From positions 9,415,501 through 9,479,500 of the forward strand of contig NC_083505.1 of the NCBI RefSeq assembly GCF_032362555.1: a DNA stretch of 64,000 bases, written 5' to 3'. The stretch comes from Amyelois transitella. Lineage: Eukaryota > Arthropoda > Insecta > Lepidoptera > Pyralidae. The position numbers and the translations under genes were made by a program. Of this stretch, positions 53,548 through 64,000 are shown piece after piece (the stretch's first letter is position 1; each line of letters begins with the position of its first letter). The notes under the pieces were generated by a model that worked only from the letters and a program-made list of their open reading frames with translations, had not been told where the DNA came from and searched no databases.

Positions 53548-53592
53548 CAGTCACGTCAATCCCTTGCGGGGTAAACAGAACCAAAAGTCCCT
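53548..53592 (+). repeat. dispersed repeat, short fragment
   Basis: CAGTCACGTCAATCCCTTGC then GGGGTAAACAGAACC; truncated soon after. Confidence 0.6.
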
Positions 53593-53679
53593 TAAACTAT
53601 GTACTCCTATCCTTAAGTGTCCGCCACTTTAAGAAATAGATGTCGTAGCAGGCTAGGGGATAGGTATGTATATAACTGG

Positions 53680-53815
53680 GGATTCTTCTATTAGGCGATG
53701 GGCTAGCAACCTGTCACTAATTGTATCTCAATTCCATACAGCTGAATGTGGCCTTTCAGTCTCTGCGAGACTGTACTGTATATGTGATTGTATGTACCTA
53801 CATACGTATGTATGT
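53680..53815 (-). repeat. dispersed repeat, fragment, inverted to its neighbour
   Basis: GGGATTCTTCTATTAGGCG, GATGGGCTAGCAACCTGTCA and CAGCTGAATGTGGCC give the family in reverse, ending in a TACATACGTATGTATG run. About 90 bases from a forward fragment. Confidence 0.65.
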
Positions 53816-55328
53816 TATCATATATATTAATTTCCTTGCTTTAGAATGTATTTTGTTGCCCTTGACTTGCCCTTAACAGATGAAGGACACAAAGGAAGCC
53901 TTCACATTTATTGGCTTGCCGCCCGATAGCCTGATATTATCACTGGAGAAGGACAAATTACTGCCTACGCATTTATTATCATAGTATCTTAGCACAGGGT
54001 TTTATCTTATTTCATCGCCATGTGCCTTTATACTCGTGTCAAAGCCGCCTTTTCTGAAGATATATATAATTATAGATAGATGGCTACAATAGTTTTATTT
54101 CAAATAGGTACTTACATACCTACTAAATACAAATATTTTTTTAGAATATAATAGAAGGTTTTATGTGTGTGTTCGGTTGGTGTAATGTGTCACTTTATAA
54201 ATAATCAGGTACTTTCTGTATTTTTTGTGTTCTTTTAGCATATGATGCAGTCTGAATCTATCAGAATTCTTGCCAGGGTTTATCGATATCAGCTTTTTGT
54301 TTAAGTATTCCTGATTAGATTAACTGAAATTGTTATTAAAATAACTTTTGATTGTTTCCCAATAAAACGACTCGAAATTTCAGCCGACATTGTCCTATTT
54401 CGGTCGCCAGTTGTTTCAGTTGTCTTGTGATTAATTAATCAACTCGTGAATTACCAAGTTTAGGTCTCAAATTGTACCCTTGTTATTCAGTGGCAGGGAT
54501 TAAGGATCTTTAGTTTTTTAAACTTTAACTTTTTTCTATTAAGTTGAACTATATTTATAGACAATATTTTAGCTATACCGTCTAGTCTATAGAATCTATC
54601 GCTGTAGTCGATTTTAAAGCCGCATTGCAGTATTTCGATTCTACGAGAATTATATTAGATATCAACGTGAAATTGTATTCTTTATGGTCGAAAACGTGCG
54701 TGCGGTGCGATTTTGGTGCACACATAAAAACCTTCTGAAAATGTACCCAGTTTAATAAATATTAGGAAAACGCGAATTCAGCAAAGAAAGTAGTTTTTGG
54801 TTATCTACCAAACGATGAAATCTAAATATTGTTATAAAAGAAGAAAGTGAATAACTAACTTTATGGGTAACAATTTTATTTTCAATTGTCTCTATTCACT
54901 GAGACATTCAATATTTAAATGCTTAATTTTACTTCTGTTATTTTGTTCGAATGCGGTTATTGTCTAGGTATCCTACAGGTGCAATATAAATATTTTTTTA
55001 CAATAAACTAAAATCACAGGATCATGCTTGAAGGCAGGTCAATATTTTATTAATTTTTGCTTTTTGTCTCTTTATTGTTTTTCTTATCTTATGTCTTTTA
55101 TAATCTAACCGTTATGAGAATTTGGGTAAAGATTGACTAATGGTAGTCAAATTATTCTGAGAACTAGTGTTTTCATCTTATCACCACACATTACTAAGAA
55201 AGATAAAATTTAGGAATTAATTTGTTTCCTCATGGAGTCATTAAATATCCCTATTGACCCTTGGCTATAAAACGTTAACATTGGGCACAACTACATGTGG
55301 GTGATCTTAAATATTGCTTGATTAAAAA

Positions 55329-55440
55329 TTATAATAAAATATAGTATCGTTGAGTTAGTATCTCGTAACACAATCTTAAACTTACTTCGAGGCTAACTCA
55401 ATCAGTGTAATTTGTCCCGTAGGTATTATTTATTAAAAAT
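55329..55440 (+). repeat. SINE body, tRNA head lost
   Basis: TATCGTTGAGTTAGTATCTC, TTACTTCGAGGCTAACTCAA and TGTAATTTGTCCCGTAGG match the body of the SINE at 15510-15754. Confidence 0.75.
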
Positions 55441-55548
55441 ATAATTTCATGAGGGTTCCCGAAGTAATTTTAAATATGTAATGTAGCAGCAACCATACCT
55501 AATGGAATGTACCTTGGACTAACTGAAAATTTATTGCCTTTGTTTCAG

Positions 55549-55758
55549 ACATTACTGGGGCATGTCAATCAAGCTCTCGGAAACTTCGGATATTCTAACA
55601 AGTGTGTGTACGATACAACACAAGTGTTCCCGTTAGTGCACAGCTGCACAACACGCGCTTGTAGTCGTTCTTCAAGCCAGCCTCACTGCAGTCCGTATGA
55701 TATGCGCCGGCGCACTGTGACACGCCCGCATCGCCACGCGTCCCCAGAGGAGCGATAA
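55549..55758 (+). other. GC-rich block after a strong acceptor; possible terminal exon or 5'UTR
   Basis: A good acceptor, TTGCCTTTGTTTCAG, precedes 70 open codons (TLLGHVNQALGNFGYSNKCV, later Arg/Ser-rich) ending TAA. This may be a last coding exon of an unseen gene, or only the beginning of a 5'UTR exon that continues to 56161. The base composition makes a chance frame plausible. I recognise no family. Confidence 0.25.
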
Positions 55759-56027
55759 CCGACCTCCTCTACTTTGCCAAGTTTCGATTTCAACAACGCT
55801 CTCACTCCGTAGTCGCCCGTCTGCCGCAGCAGACGACTGTGCGAGACGCCCCGCGTGATGCTATCTGCCTTGCAGTACTGGCAACACGTACGAATTGCGG
55901 TCTAACTTTAAAAGTGAAGTTTGTTTGACACGATATTTCAAATGTAAACAAAGCTTTCAAGTAAACTGTGAAAAATTGTTATAAGTTCTAAGTGTAAGGA
56001 TAGAAAGTGTAGGTGAAATAGTGTAAG

Positions 56028-56161
56028 ATGACGTCGCGTTCAAAGGAAAAGGTGGCGGCTGCATTCCGGAAGCTATTCCGATCTCCGGAGAAGCTGGACA
56101 ATGAGGGCGCCGGGCCCAGCGGCTCGCCCGCAAGGGGCCGGGGCCTGCTGAGACGACACAG
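56028..56161 (+). CDS. first coding exon of an unidentified gene
   Basis: ATG at 56028 (GTAAGATGACG) has an in-frame TAG three codons upstream, so it is a true first codon of its frame. It gives 44 codons plus two bases, MTSRSKEKVAAAFRKLFRSP, then a Gly/Pro/Ser-rich stretch ending RGRGLLRRHR. The coding composition is far more GC-rich than the flanks, and the region 55790-56030 looks like a 5'UTR/promoter. The probable donor is CACAG/GTCTGT at 56162, which is weak; without splicing the frame would stop at 56187-56189. The basic amphipathic N-terminus could bind membranes. The rest of the gene must lie to the right, probably beyond the window. Family not recognised. Confidence 0.55.
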
Positions 56162-59100
56162 GTCTGTACTGTACAAAACAAGTCTATGAAACTTCTTTTT
56201 TCATTAATAAAAACTTACATTTAAAATTACTTCACATCGAATTATGTTTATGTGACTGTGTTTTATATAGATAAATAAAATAGTTGGTACTACAGTGATC
56301 GATTCAAAATGTAGAGCAGAAACTGGTGTTGTAATGCATTAATCGGATATTCCGCAAATGTTTGATAACATGCATAACAAGTGCTCAAAATTTACATTTC
56401 TGTAATAACATAATATAACTAGACAGCAACAGTTAAATATACCGATAAAGTTGTTTCTAAAGGATACAGTCATTTATGCTATATGCGAAAATAAAATCCA
56501 AATATAGCCATTACCAGTATAATGATGGTCAACAGGAACTAGCCGGGCAATCGCTGATGTGATGACACTTGAGAATAATAATTAGCCGCAACGTGTATAT
56601 CCTTACAGTATACAAACAATTTAAATCAGCTACATAAATTTATCGCCATTAATTAGAAGAAGAGAGTACATATCAATATAGTCAAAAAACTCAAAGACCA
56701 CGTTGAGCTGAATGCCCTTATGATGGAATTGAGATAGATAAAGCGATAGTATACCTTCGACTAAAATAATAATTCCTTTGAAATATAATAATGGACTTTG
56801 GAGAGGGAGTTTTTAAGCGTAGAGAAACAGCTGGCATATATTTCTTAGCAACAAGACCAGCGTTTTACCTAAACGATATTAATTTAGCTCAGGCAGTACC
56901 AATATGCCTTATTTTCTAGTAAAGTTGGAGTACAATTTCAATATATAATGTAAAGTAGCTATCATTTTTACTAGTTTTAAGGCAACAACTGAAAATACGA
57001 TCGGGAAAAGGATGAATAACATACATACATATAATCCCGTCTACAACCGTTGCGGGGTAGACAGAGCCAACAGTCTTGAAAAGACAGAAAGGTAACGTTT
57101 AACTGTAACTGTTTAGAATGAATAATAGCGAGAAACATTGCGAACTTCTGCCAAAAATGGGGTCATTACTACTTACTTTGTTATTTTAATATTCACTCCA
57201 TGCAGTTTAAAGATATCATAAATTCCTAATATTAACGACCAGACAATAGCTATCATTTATTTAGTATAACAAGACTTAAATTTTGTTTAAGATCTTTTTC
57301 AATTGACACTGGTGAGAATCGACGTTAATAGAAAGATGGTTATGAACTTGTGTCGACGTTGTTATGGCTACGAGACCCAACATTACTCGATGAAAATAAT
57401 AAGATATTAAGATTAGAAGTGCCCTGATTCCCTTGGTTTATGGTTTATACATTATTTTACTCCTTTGCTGATACTTTTCGCCAATTTACACTCTACGGTC
57501 CCGCATGTGATTGCTACAGAGCTTATTATCGGATTTGTTCGTTTTGTTTTAATCTATACCTATATAACTACAGAGAGATGTCGTCTTTCAGTTCAAAACA
57601 ATCAAAATATAGTCAGTCTCCTTCTCCTTTTTTCAGTGTTCGTGGATTTTTTTGTAAATCGTCCATTAACATTTATTTTATCACGGTATTTTGTAAGTAG
57701 TAGTAAGAAAGTGATTTCGGCTGCACCTATTTTATTTCGTACGAATAACTCAAAAATCCGGCTGGCATAGATATACCAAACAAACTAATTATATATCCAG
57801 TAACTGTTGTAGTCACTTTAAGTTCTTCATACTTAATAATATGACGACACAAGCATCTTAAAAATAGCTCTATTAAAGTTCAACTTTAGCTTAGCATTTT
57901 CAGTTAATAAACAAAGGCAAAGCAGCCATGTTAGACGGGTTTTGTATCTTAATTTGTGTTACGTAAAAAAGTCGTGTAATCTTTCGTTTCTAAAATAAAT
58001 TGAAGGCAATAACTCAAGATTTTACTTCAATATGAAATAATGAATAATCACACTGCTGCCATTGATATAATTGAATAAAATATGTCGGTACATTTTTATT
58101 TTAGTGATATGTAATGTAAATAGATTCATTTAAAAATTATACACCTAGTGTAAGAAAACAACGATATCGGGAGACACTAGTAACTGCTATTATATTTATC
58201 AATAAGAATAGACTACACAGACTGATATTTAAAATTGCATTCCAATATTTCCAATACGTAATAAATTCAAAGGTTCATCGTTCATTGAAGAACACATTAT
58301 TAAGATCAAGGCCTTCGGCCGAAAACACGCACGTTTATTTATGCGTACGATACACATGCCTAACCTACACAACTCCAATCATACATATTAGGCGTCTATA
58401 AGGTCAACGATAATTGAAACGGACTTGTATGAAGAGCGAAGGTACCAAATTAGTGTATCTAAATACTAGTCATAATGATTAGGGTTGCGTAACTTTACTT
58501 TTTCTTTGTGCTCCAATACTCTTATGGTGTGTGGAAGAATCGGAAGGAAATACAGTCAGACCATATTTTTCAAAGTATATTATGAAAATAATAAAAATAT
58601 AGTATGAGAATCTTAAAACAATCTGTGTATTTTTAAAACAAAAGAAAATATACCATTCATTTAACATACAAGTTCCTTTATTATTTCTAGACAGACCCGA
58701 CCTAGATCATGGAAAACTCTTTTTACATAAGTGCAATTTCTACTTGTCTACCAGACGACTAAGTATAAAAAGTGTGAGAAGAGCAACTAAAAATGTTATA
58801 AATTCAATTTCAAATATTCAAGACACTAATTAATGGAAATGTCGCTTTTAGAACTAAACACCTAGCATCACGCGTCACCGGCGGCCTACTTTTGTACAAG
58901 AATTTTAAGAAATGCGACAAAAGTGACAATAGCGCAATTCGCAACCGTTTCAAGGAAGTGTGCAATTGATGTTGTGTCATTTCAGCTCTCGCGGACAAAG
59001 ACATTGTTCATCCACTGTTATGGACTCGCTGACCACATTATAGCATGCAGCCGATATCGTCACATCATACAACACAATGCATGACGATGTATCCGATCCA

Positions 59101-60449
59101 TCGAAACATTGCACTATGACAACAAAGACGACAACATAAGACAACACAGCTTATCTTCCCATTATTGTTAATTATGATAACATTTAAACATTGTTATTAT
59201 TGCAAACAATATTAACGACCAGTAATAAATAGTCTTGATGCATCTATCTATTAATGCTTCGCTCGGTAGGCTTTATTTGCACAGTAACTAATAAATTCTA
59301 ATTAATAAACTATTTTATGGACGTTAATTAGTCACCACTAGTTATGCCCTTACTAAATGGTCCTTCTTTCGACCTTCTTCAAGTTAATTACCTAGAAATA
59401 AAATTATATACAAACTTTTTTATTATTTGCCCACGACTCTTCACCATTTTTGCTGATTTTCCTTTGCTGTTGGAGAATTGGGAACATCTAGATAGGTATT
59501 TTCTTAAACTCCACAATGAAAAAAATATGACAAACGTCAGCTTTCTGCAACCAGCTTTTAAATTTAAAAAAACCCTACATCATGGAAATCCTTTATATAT
59601 AATGTAGATAATTCATGGCGCATCTGTAAATTCCAGTTATAATATTTTCAATGTGGTTTACCGCTAATGACTTATCAACTTTTTCGACTAGGAGTTTTTG
59701 TACAAAGATAAAAAAACAAAGTTTGCATATTTTTTTCTAGGATTTGGTCACAGTTTTCCTTTTGCAATTATTTGATTAATTAGAATAACAAGAAGCTATT
59801 CTGTTTGTGAAACTTACATATATAATATAATAGGACTGCGTCATGAAAATATTTGACAATTGTAAAGTAAGAGTTAATACGCTGGTGAAACAAGTTGCAT
59901 TAACATTTCACAACATTACCTAAATAATTAGCGATAAAGCGGGAATAAAGCCTTTCCTTTTCCTTGACACCACGAGGCGTATGTAAAATATGTCCTTAAA
60001 ACGCTTTAGACCGGTTTACTTATATTTTGTAGTTCTATGTTACCCCGCCAAGTTAATGTTTCTATTCCATCCCATAGTTTTAAAGAATAATATAACAGTA
60101 ACTATAGGGAAAACGTACTTTACCATGGGGTAATCTGCCATCATGCAGAGGGTTCGGCATTATCAGAACGTCGCTACGTAGATATTTTTATATCGGCACA
60201 AAATTACCATTTCCCTATTTGTAATATTATCCTGTTGTTTGAACGTTGTCAGTTTCCTTTTTATAATAGGTAGATACTGAGTAAAGTGTGATGGGGAAAA
60301 GTCACGCACGCCTGCGTCACAAACCAGTAAGACAAAAAAATCTTAGGTAGTTAGGATAACTTCTTTTAAACTAAGAACAAGCTTCATAATTCAATACTCT
60401 ACAAATGGTGCCTAAATGGTGGTTTCAAATCTGCAAAAACAGTACTTAC
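56162..60449. other. long AT-rich intron or spacer
   Basis: Contains dispersed-repeat fragments (about 56680-56830, decayed; 57018-57110, well preserved). Open frames such as 57440-57770 and 59344-59607 lack codon or domain support. Confidence 0.45.
57018..57110 (+). repeat. dispersed repeat, fragment
   Basis: ACATACATACATATAATCCC, GTTGCGGGGTAGACAGAGCC and AGTCTTGAAAAGACAGAAAG, then truncated. Confidence 0.75.
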
Positions 60450-60613
60450 TCGTTTGGTAAGACCCACTTATAGATCAGATCAGATGAACCTGCTCGGCCG
60501 GAACAAGGCACCTTATTCCAACTGGTTGCACTTTCACAAATATCTACAACATGCCTTTTGCTATTTTTAGATGCAGCTTTTGCATCGCTACATATCTCCG
60601 GTATTGGAGTAAA
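60450..60613 (-). other. splice-bounded open frame, possible minus-strand exon
   Basis: On the minus strand a TATATTGTACAG acceptor is followed by 54 codons plus two bases (FTPIPEICSDAKAASKNSKR, then ATSWNKVPCSGRAG and LIYKWVLPNE) up to a consensus GTAAGTACTG donor. The frame also stays open upstream to an ATG at 60637. Cys/Lys content looks protein-like, but I recognise no family and see no partner exon. Confidence 0.3.
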
Positions 60614-60637
60614 CTGTACAATATAGGGATTTAACAT

Positions 60638-63600
60638 TAATCTTTTTTAAGTGTTTAGATCTAAGTATGTCTAACGTTTTTATATGTTCACAAATTATGT
60701 ACCTATTTAGAAATTAATTACTAAGGTATATTCGCACTTGTTGAGCCCGAATCCGCTTTGGACTTTACCTTCTCTTTAATTAAACAGTATTTTTGGTTAC
60801 ATAAATATACAACAAATAAGTTCTCTGGACATGTAACGTTTTACTACCGGAATTCCTTTTTTATAAAGTCGAATAATTATCTATCTAGCTACGTAAATAA
60901 TACGCGCTAATCAATTAAATAATAATAAGAAAACCTGTTAATTGCATCTGTTGTTGCAACCAGACCACAATCGGGTCCTGCGCATGCATTTCATTTATCG
61001 GATCGAAAGTTGTTTACGTAATCTTTACATAAATCTCCTGGAAGTCAATGACCGCCCAGAAGCGTACACTGTACTGCATATTGTTGGATACAATCCAACC
61101 ACAAGGTTTTGATAAGCCGATATTATTGACGACACGTTTTCACTCTTGTATTGATATATTGCTCTACATAAAACTATGTAATTACTTTAAAAAAACTGCA
61201 GAGTTATGCCTTCAGATAAAACAAAATGTAAAAAAGTTTTTGTAACTCATCGTGGAATTGATAGTGAAAATCGGCCTAAGGCCTTTGATGTTGTTTTGAC
61301 GTTTTATCAACAATTTCACATTTAGACAGTAAAGAAATTTTAGTAACATACTACTTTTATTGCTTTACTTCCAACTACAACGAAAATCCGGAGCAGTATG
61401 CCCCAAATTCAAAATAAATGTGATACTTTTACGACCACAATTCTGAAAATTGAACACGGCAGTCATACGACTTCCGAGTAAAAGCTTTTGAGGTATTCTT
61501 TTTACATTGAGAAATTAAATTCAAGATTTCAGATATTTACTCGTAAGCGACAGGTTCGGAGTTTTAACATAATGGCCTACATTAATGCCTTTCGAGGTAC
61601 ACAGAGTCAACACTTAAAAATACTGAAACGCCACTTTCAGCTACTAACCCGTCGTATAGCCCAAAGGGTTCAAAGGCCAATCTACATCTACTGCTGATTG
61701 ATAAGGGCTCAGGGTGCACTATGAGATGATTGTCTAAAATTCCCGCCGGAACCATTTTACTTCACTATTTATAAATTAATGTTGTAATAAAACAAAATAT
61801 TGAATATCTTCTACGCACGTAGAATATATAGAACTACTTCTTCCTCTCCAGTTACAGCGCGAAACTGGAGCGGTATGTCCTACATTCAAAATAAATGTTA
61901 TACTTTTACGTGCACAACAATCCGGTGTGTAGTGCCCGCCAAATCTCTCGGATGTAACCTGATCTGTCCTTTTTACTGGTAATCTACTAAGGTTATTGCC
62001 ACCTACGGTTTAATTCATCTATAAAATTCCTTGCATTTTATATTATTTTGCGATTTTTCAGATGCCGTGGGAATTTCTTAAAACATTATCTGAATTTGAT
62101 TTTGAAAATAAACATTTTCATGGTAGTATTTCATAATATGGTTTAGCCCTGAAATAGTCAGGCAGATAAATAGTTTCGTAGGTATTTAGAAATATAAATG
62201 TCTTGATAGTGGTTGTTTGAGATATTAATCTTATTTTATTAAAAAATAAGTACTAGCTTTTATCCGCGACTGCGCTTCTGGGAAAATGAGGAATAAAAAG
62301 CATGCTAGAACCTTACATGAACTACGAGATGCATAGAAATACTATCCACAGTTCTAGAACTGTAGATCGTAGGTATTTCCATGTGTTCTAGGTGTAACTA
62401 GTTAGGTACATCTAAAACAGATAGTATTTCTCAAGAATACCGCAGACAAACATCTATAACTTTGCCTTATTAAAACTTGTAGATATTCATGAAGTGATAA
62501 TGATTCCTAATGACACATATTGCTGAGGTAGGACCTTCATAATTTTTAATATGCTGCTTGAGCGTCATATTCCTCAAGCAGTGTGACGGCATTCCAAACA
62601 TTTTGTTTTATATCCGCTACAAGAACAACATTCATTACTATCAATCATGTTAATTCACGTGACTTGATTCACTGCCAGGATTTGCCAATAACTTCCTTGA
62701 TTTATAAGTTATTGAGCAAACTAGGGCTTGAACAAAACAATTGCGAATGCTTTGTGTGAGGTGATGTTTGCAAAGCGTAAAAAGGGCTGTATAGACGCAC
62801 CTATAGACACACCCACTTATGAATTCAAGATGCGTTTTGACTACGTGATTAAGGTCGTTATATCCATTTGAATCATAAGTAGGTACTCTATTCACTTCAT
62901 GTTTATTACATTGCTACCTACAAAGTATTTGATATTACAGTTCAGATTATACCAACTAGTTGTTCATATTTAAACAATTTGAACTCTAAAAATTCGTAGA
63001 AAGATTATAGCCGAAGTCTTCCGTGTTACCACGAAGCGAAGAAAAATATAGTGGACAAAAAATATAGTTATGACTCTTCGCATGCAGATTGTAAAAGTCA
63101 ATCAAGGGAAAGAGACTCGTATTTTAGGCGATGCGCTAGCAATCTCTTACTATTAGAATATAAATTCCATCATCGAGCCATACAGCTGTATGTGGCGTTT
63201 CAATCATTTTTTTCAAAACTGTATGTAGATGAGTTTATCAAGGATACATTCTGTACAAAATTGATTAACACAAGACTGTAGATTTTCAGTAGGCTCTACA
63301 TAAATTTATTCTCAATATTTAATTATTAACCTTAGTCTGCAACATTCTCTATGGATGATTAAAACTGAATTGAAGTATCATGGCTTCACATAATATCTTC
63401 GTGGATAACTTTACTAAAATTCTTCAGCTACATTGTGGGTAATTTACGCATTTTGTAATGGTAGTTACCTGTGTATAAAAAATCGGCACTTAAGTTAATG
63501 TCTAGCCGGTAAATATAATTAAGTATACACATAGTTTATACTTTATCAAATAAACCGGGTCTCAGACGTGTTTCACAATCAATAAAGGTTCACTCATAAA

Positions 63601-63650
63601 TAAGCGAACATTATCAATGTAGGGTAATTCCTTTACTAATTCACATCAAA
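60638..63650. other. AT-rich intron or spacer
   Basis: Contains decayed repeat pieces (about 61588-61650 and 63113-63226). No supported gene. Confidence 0.4.
63113..63226 (-). repeat. dispersed repeat, diverged fragment
   Basis: ATTTTAGGCGATGCGCTAGC, AATTCCATCATCGAGCC and CAGCTGTATGTGGCG follow the family order in reverse. Confidence 0.5.
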
Positions 63651-63831
63651 GGATGTGATAGTAAATTGGGCCGTTGGTATGTATATGAATAAATTGACAA
63701 GTATGCATCTCGTAAATTCGGGCGCCGCCGCCGCGCCGATCGTAAATGGTCATTTGGTCATACCTGATAAAGGCAAAATAATTGTACCTTATAATGAACA
63801 GCAGATTTTTATGACGGACAGATCTAAACAA
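63651..63831 (+). other. possible coding exon near the right edge
   Basis: After a CAAAG acceptor-like site an open frame encodes MYMNKLTSMHLVNSGAAAAP, then IVNGHLVIPDKGKIIVPYNE and QQIFMTDRSK. A GC-rich GGCGCCGCCGCCGCGCCG codes the Ala run. The composition looks protein-like, but the donor (GTCCTT at 63832) is weak. It could be an alternative first exon (ATG at 63679 or 63703) of the gene beginning at 56028. Confidence 0.35.
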
Positions 63832-64000
63832 GGTCCTTTTTTATTTATCATTATTTAAAGTTTTGCTATCAGTGAAAAGAAACTATTTCCTTAGGCAACG
63901 ATTTTTTTTATTTATCGTCGTAAACTACAATCATCATGGCATATCGAAAAAATACATAGGTATAATTGCCACATCCTTAGGCGAATTCAGAAGCGCGTTA

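Larger units (their letters stand above)
51448..55548. other. repeat-rich spacer or intron
   Basis: Contains a LINE fragment, three dispersed-repeat copies and a SINE body, listed separately. Otherwise AT-rich with no supported gene. Confidence 0.45.

Noticed and set aside
53545-53815. CRISPR-like or tandem array
   Set aside because: The repeated blocks are inverted, diverged copies of a dispersed eukaryotic repeat without regular spacing.
55957-56181. minus-strand frame
   Set aside because: Antisense of the GC-rich first exon at 56028-56161.
59344-59607. 87-codon + strand frame
   Set aside because: AT-rich, no family features, no splice or promoter support.
61488-61697. 69-codon + strand frame
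   Set aside because: Overlaps a decayed copy of the dispersed repeat; no sign of coding constraint.

Overview
This is eukaryotic nuclear DNA, AT-rich, with spliced protein genes (GT/AG introns, many of the GTAAGT donor type) and dense lineage-typical repeats. The predicted proteins and repeats (short Helitron-like elements ending CTAG, tRNA-derived SINEs, a dispersed repeat containing CTTGCGGGGTAGACAGAGCC) point to a moth or butterfly; the species cannot be named from the sequence alone.

Layout. 1-215: possible tail of an upstream + strand gene. 937-2226 (+): intronless DNAAF11 (LRRC6, Drosophila tilB), an axonemal dynein assembly factor. 2997-18428 (-): a 12-exon transglutaminase of 767 residues with a predicted N-myristoyl/Cys-rich membrane anchor. 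21785-25525 (-): a second 9-exon transglutaminase of 988 residues with a long Met/Gly-rich insertion. 27418-29374 (+): TMEM231, a ciliary transition-zone protein. 29569-30613 (-): TIMM21, a mitochondrial import protein, convergent with TMEM231. 32770-37364 (+): SLC66A2 (PQLC1), a PQ-loop membrane protein, with a probable 3 kb 3'UTR. All five multi-exon models join in phase from start to stop codon with consensus splice sites; exon coordinates are in each entry.

From about 41 kb to the end the window is gene-poor. It holds an orphan GC-rich 5' exon ending in a strong donor (41841), candidate first coding exons (46175-46380 and 56028-56161) and weaker open frames with splice sites. The likely reading is the 5' part of one or more long-intron genes running off the right edge. 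This part also carries a short non-autonomous hAT element with matching target-site duplications, a degenerate pogo-like DNA transposon with multiplied terminal motifs, Helitron-like copies and LINE fragments.

Functionally the genes are mostly unrelated neighbours. The exceptions are the tandem transglutaminase pair (ancient paralogues with mostly different intron positions) and two cilium genes, DNAAF11 and TMEM231, each with an RFX X-box-like site 106-160 bp upstream of its ATG. No convincing new multi-gene system was found. The best leads are the Tyr replacing the usual Trp near the active site of the second transglutaminase, its Met/Gly insert, the X-box pair, and unassigned exons on both strands in the right half.
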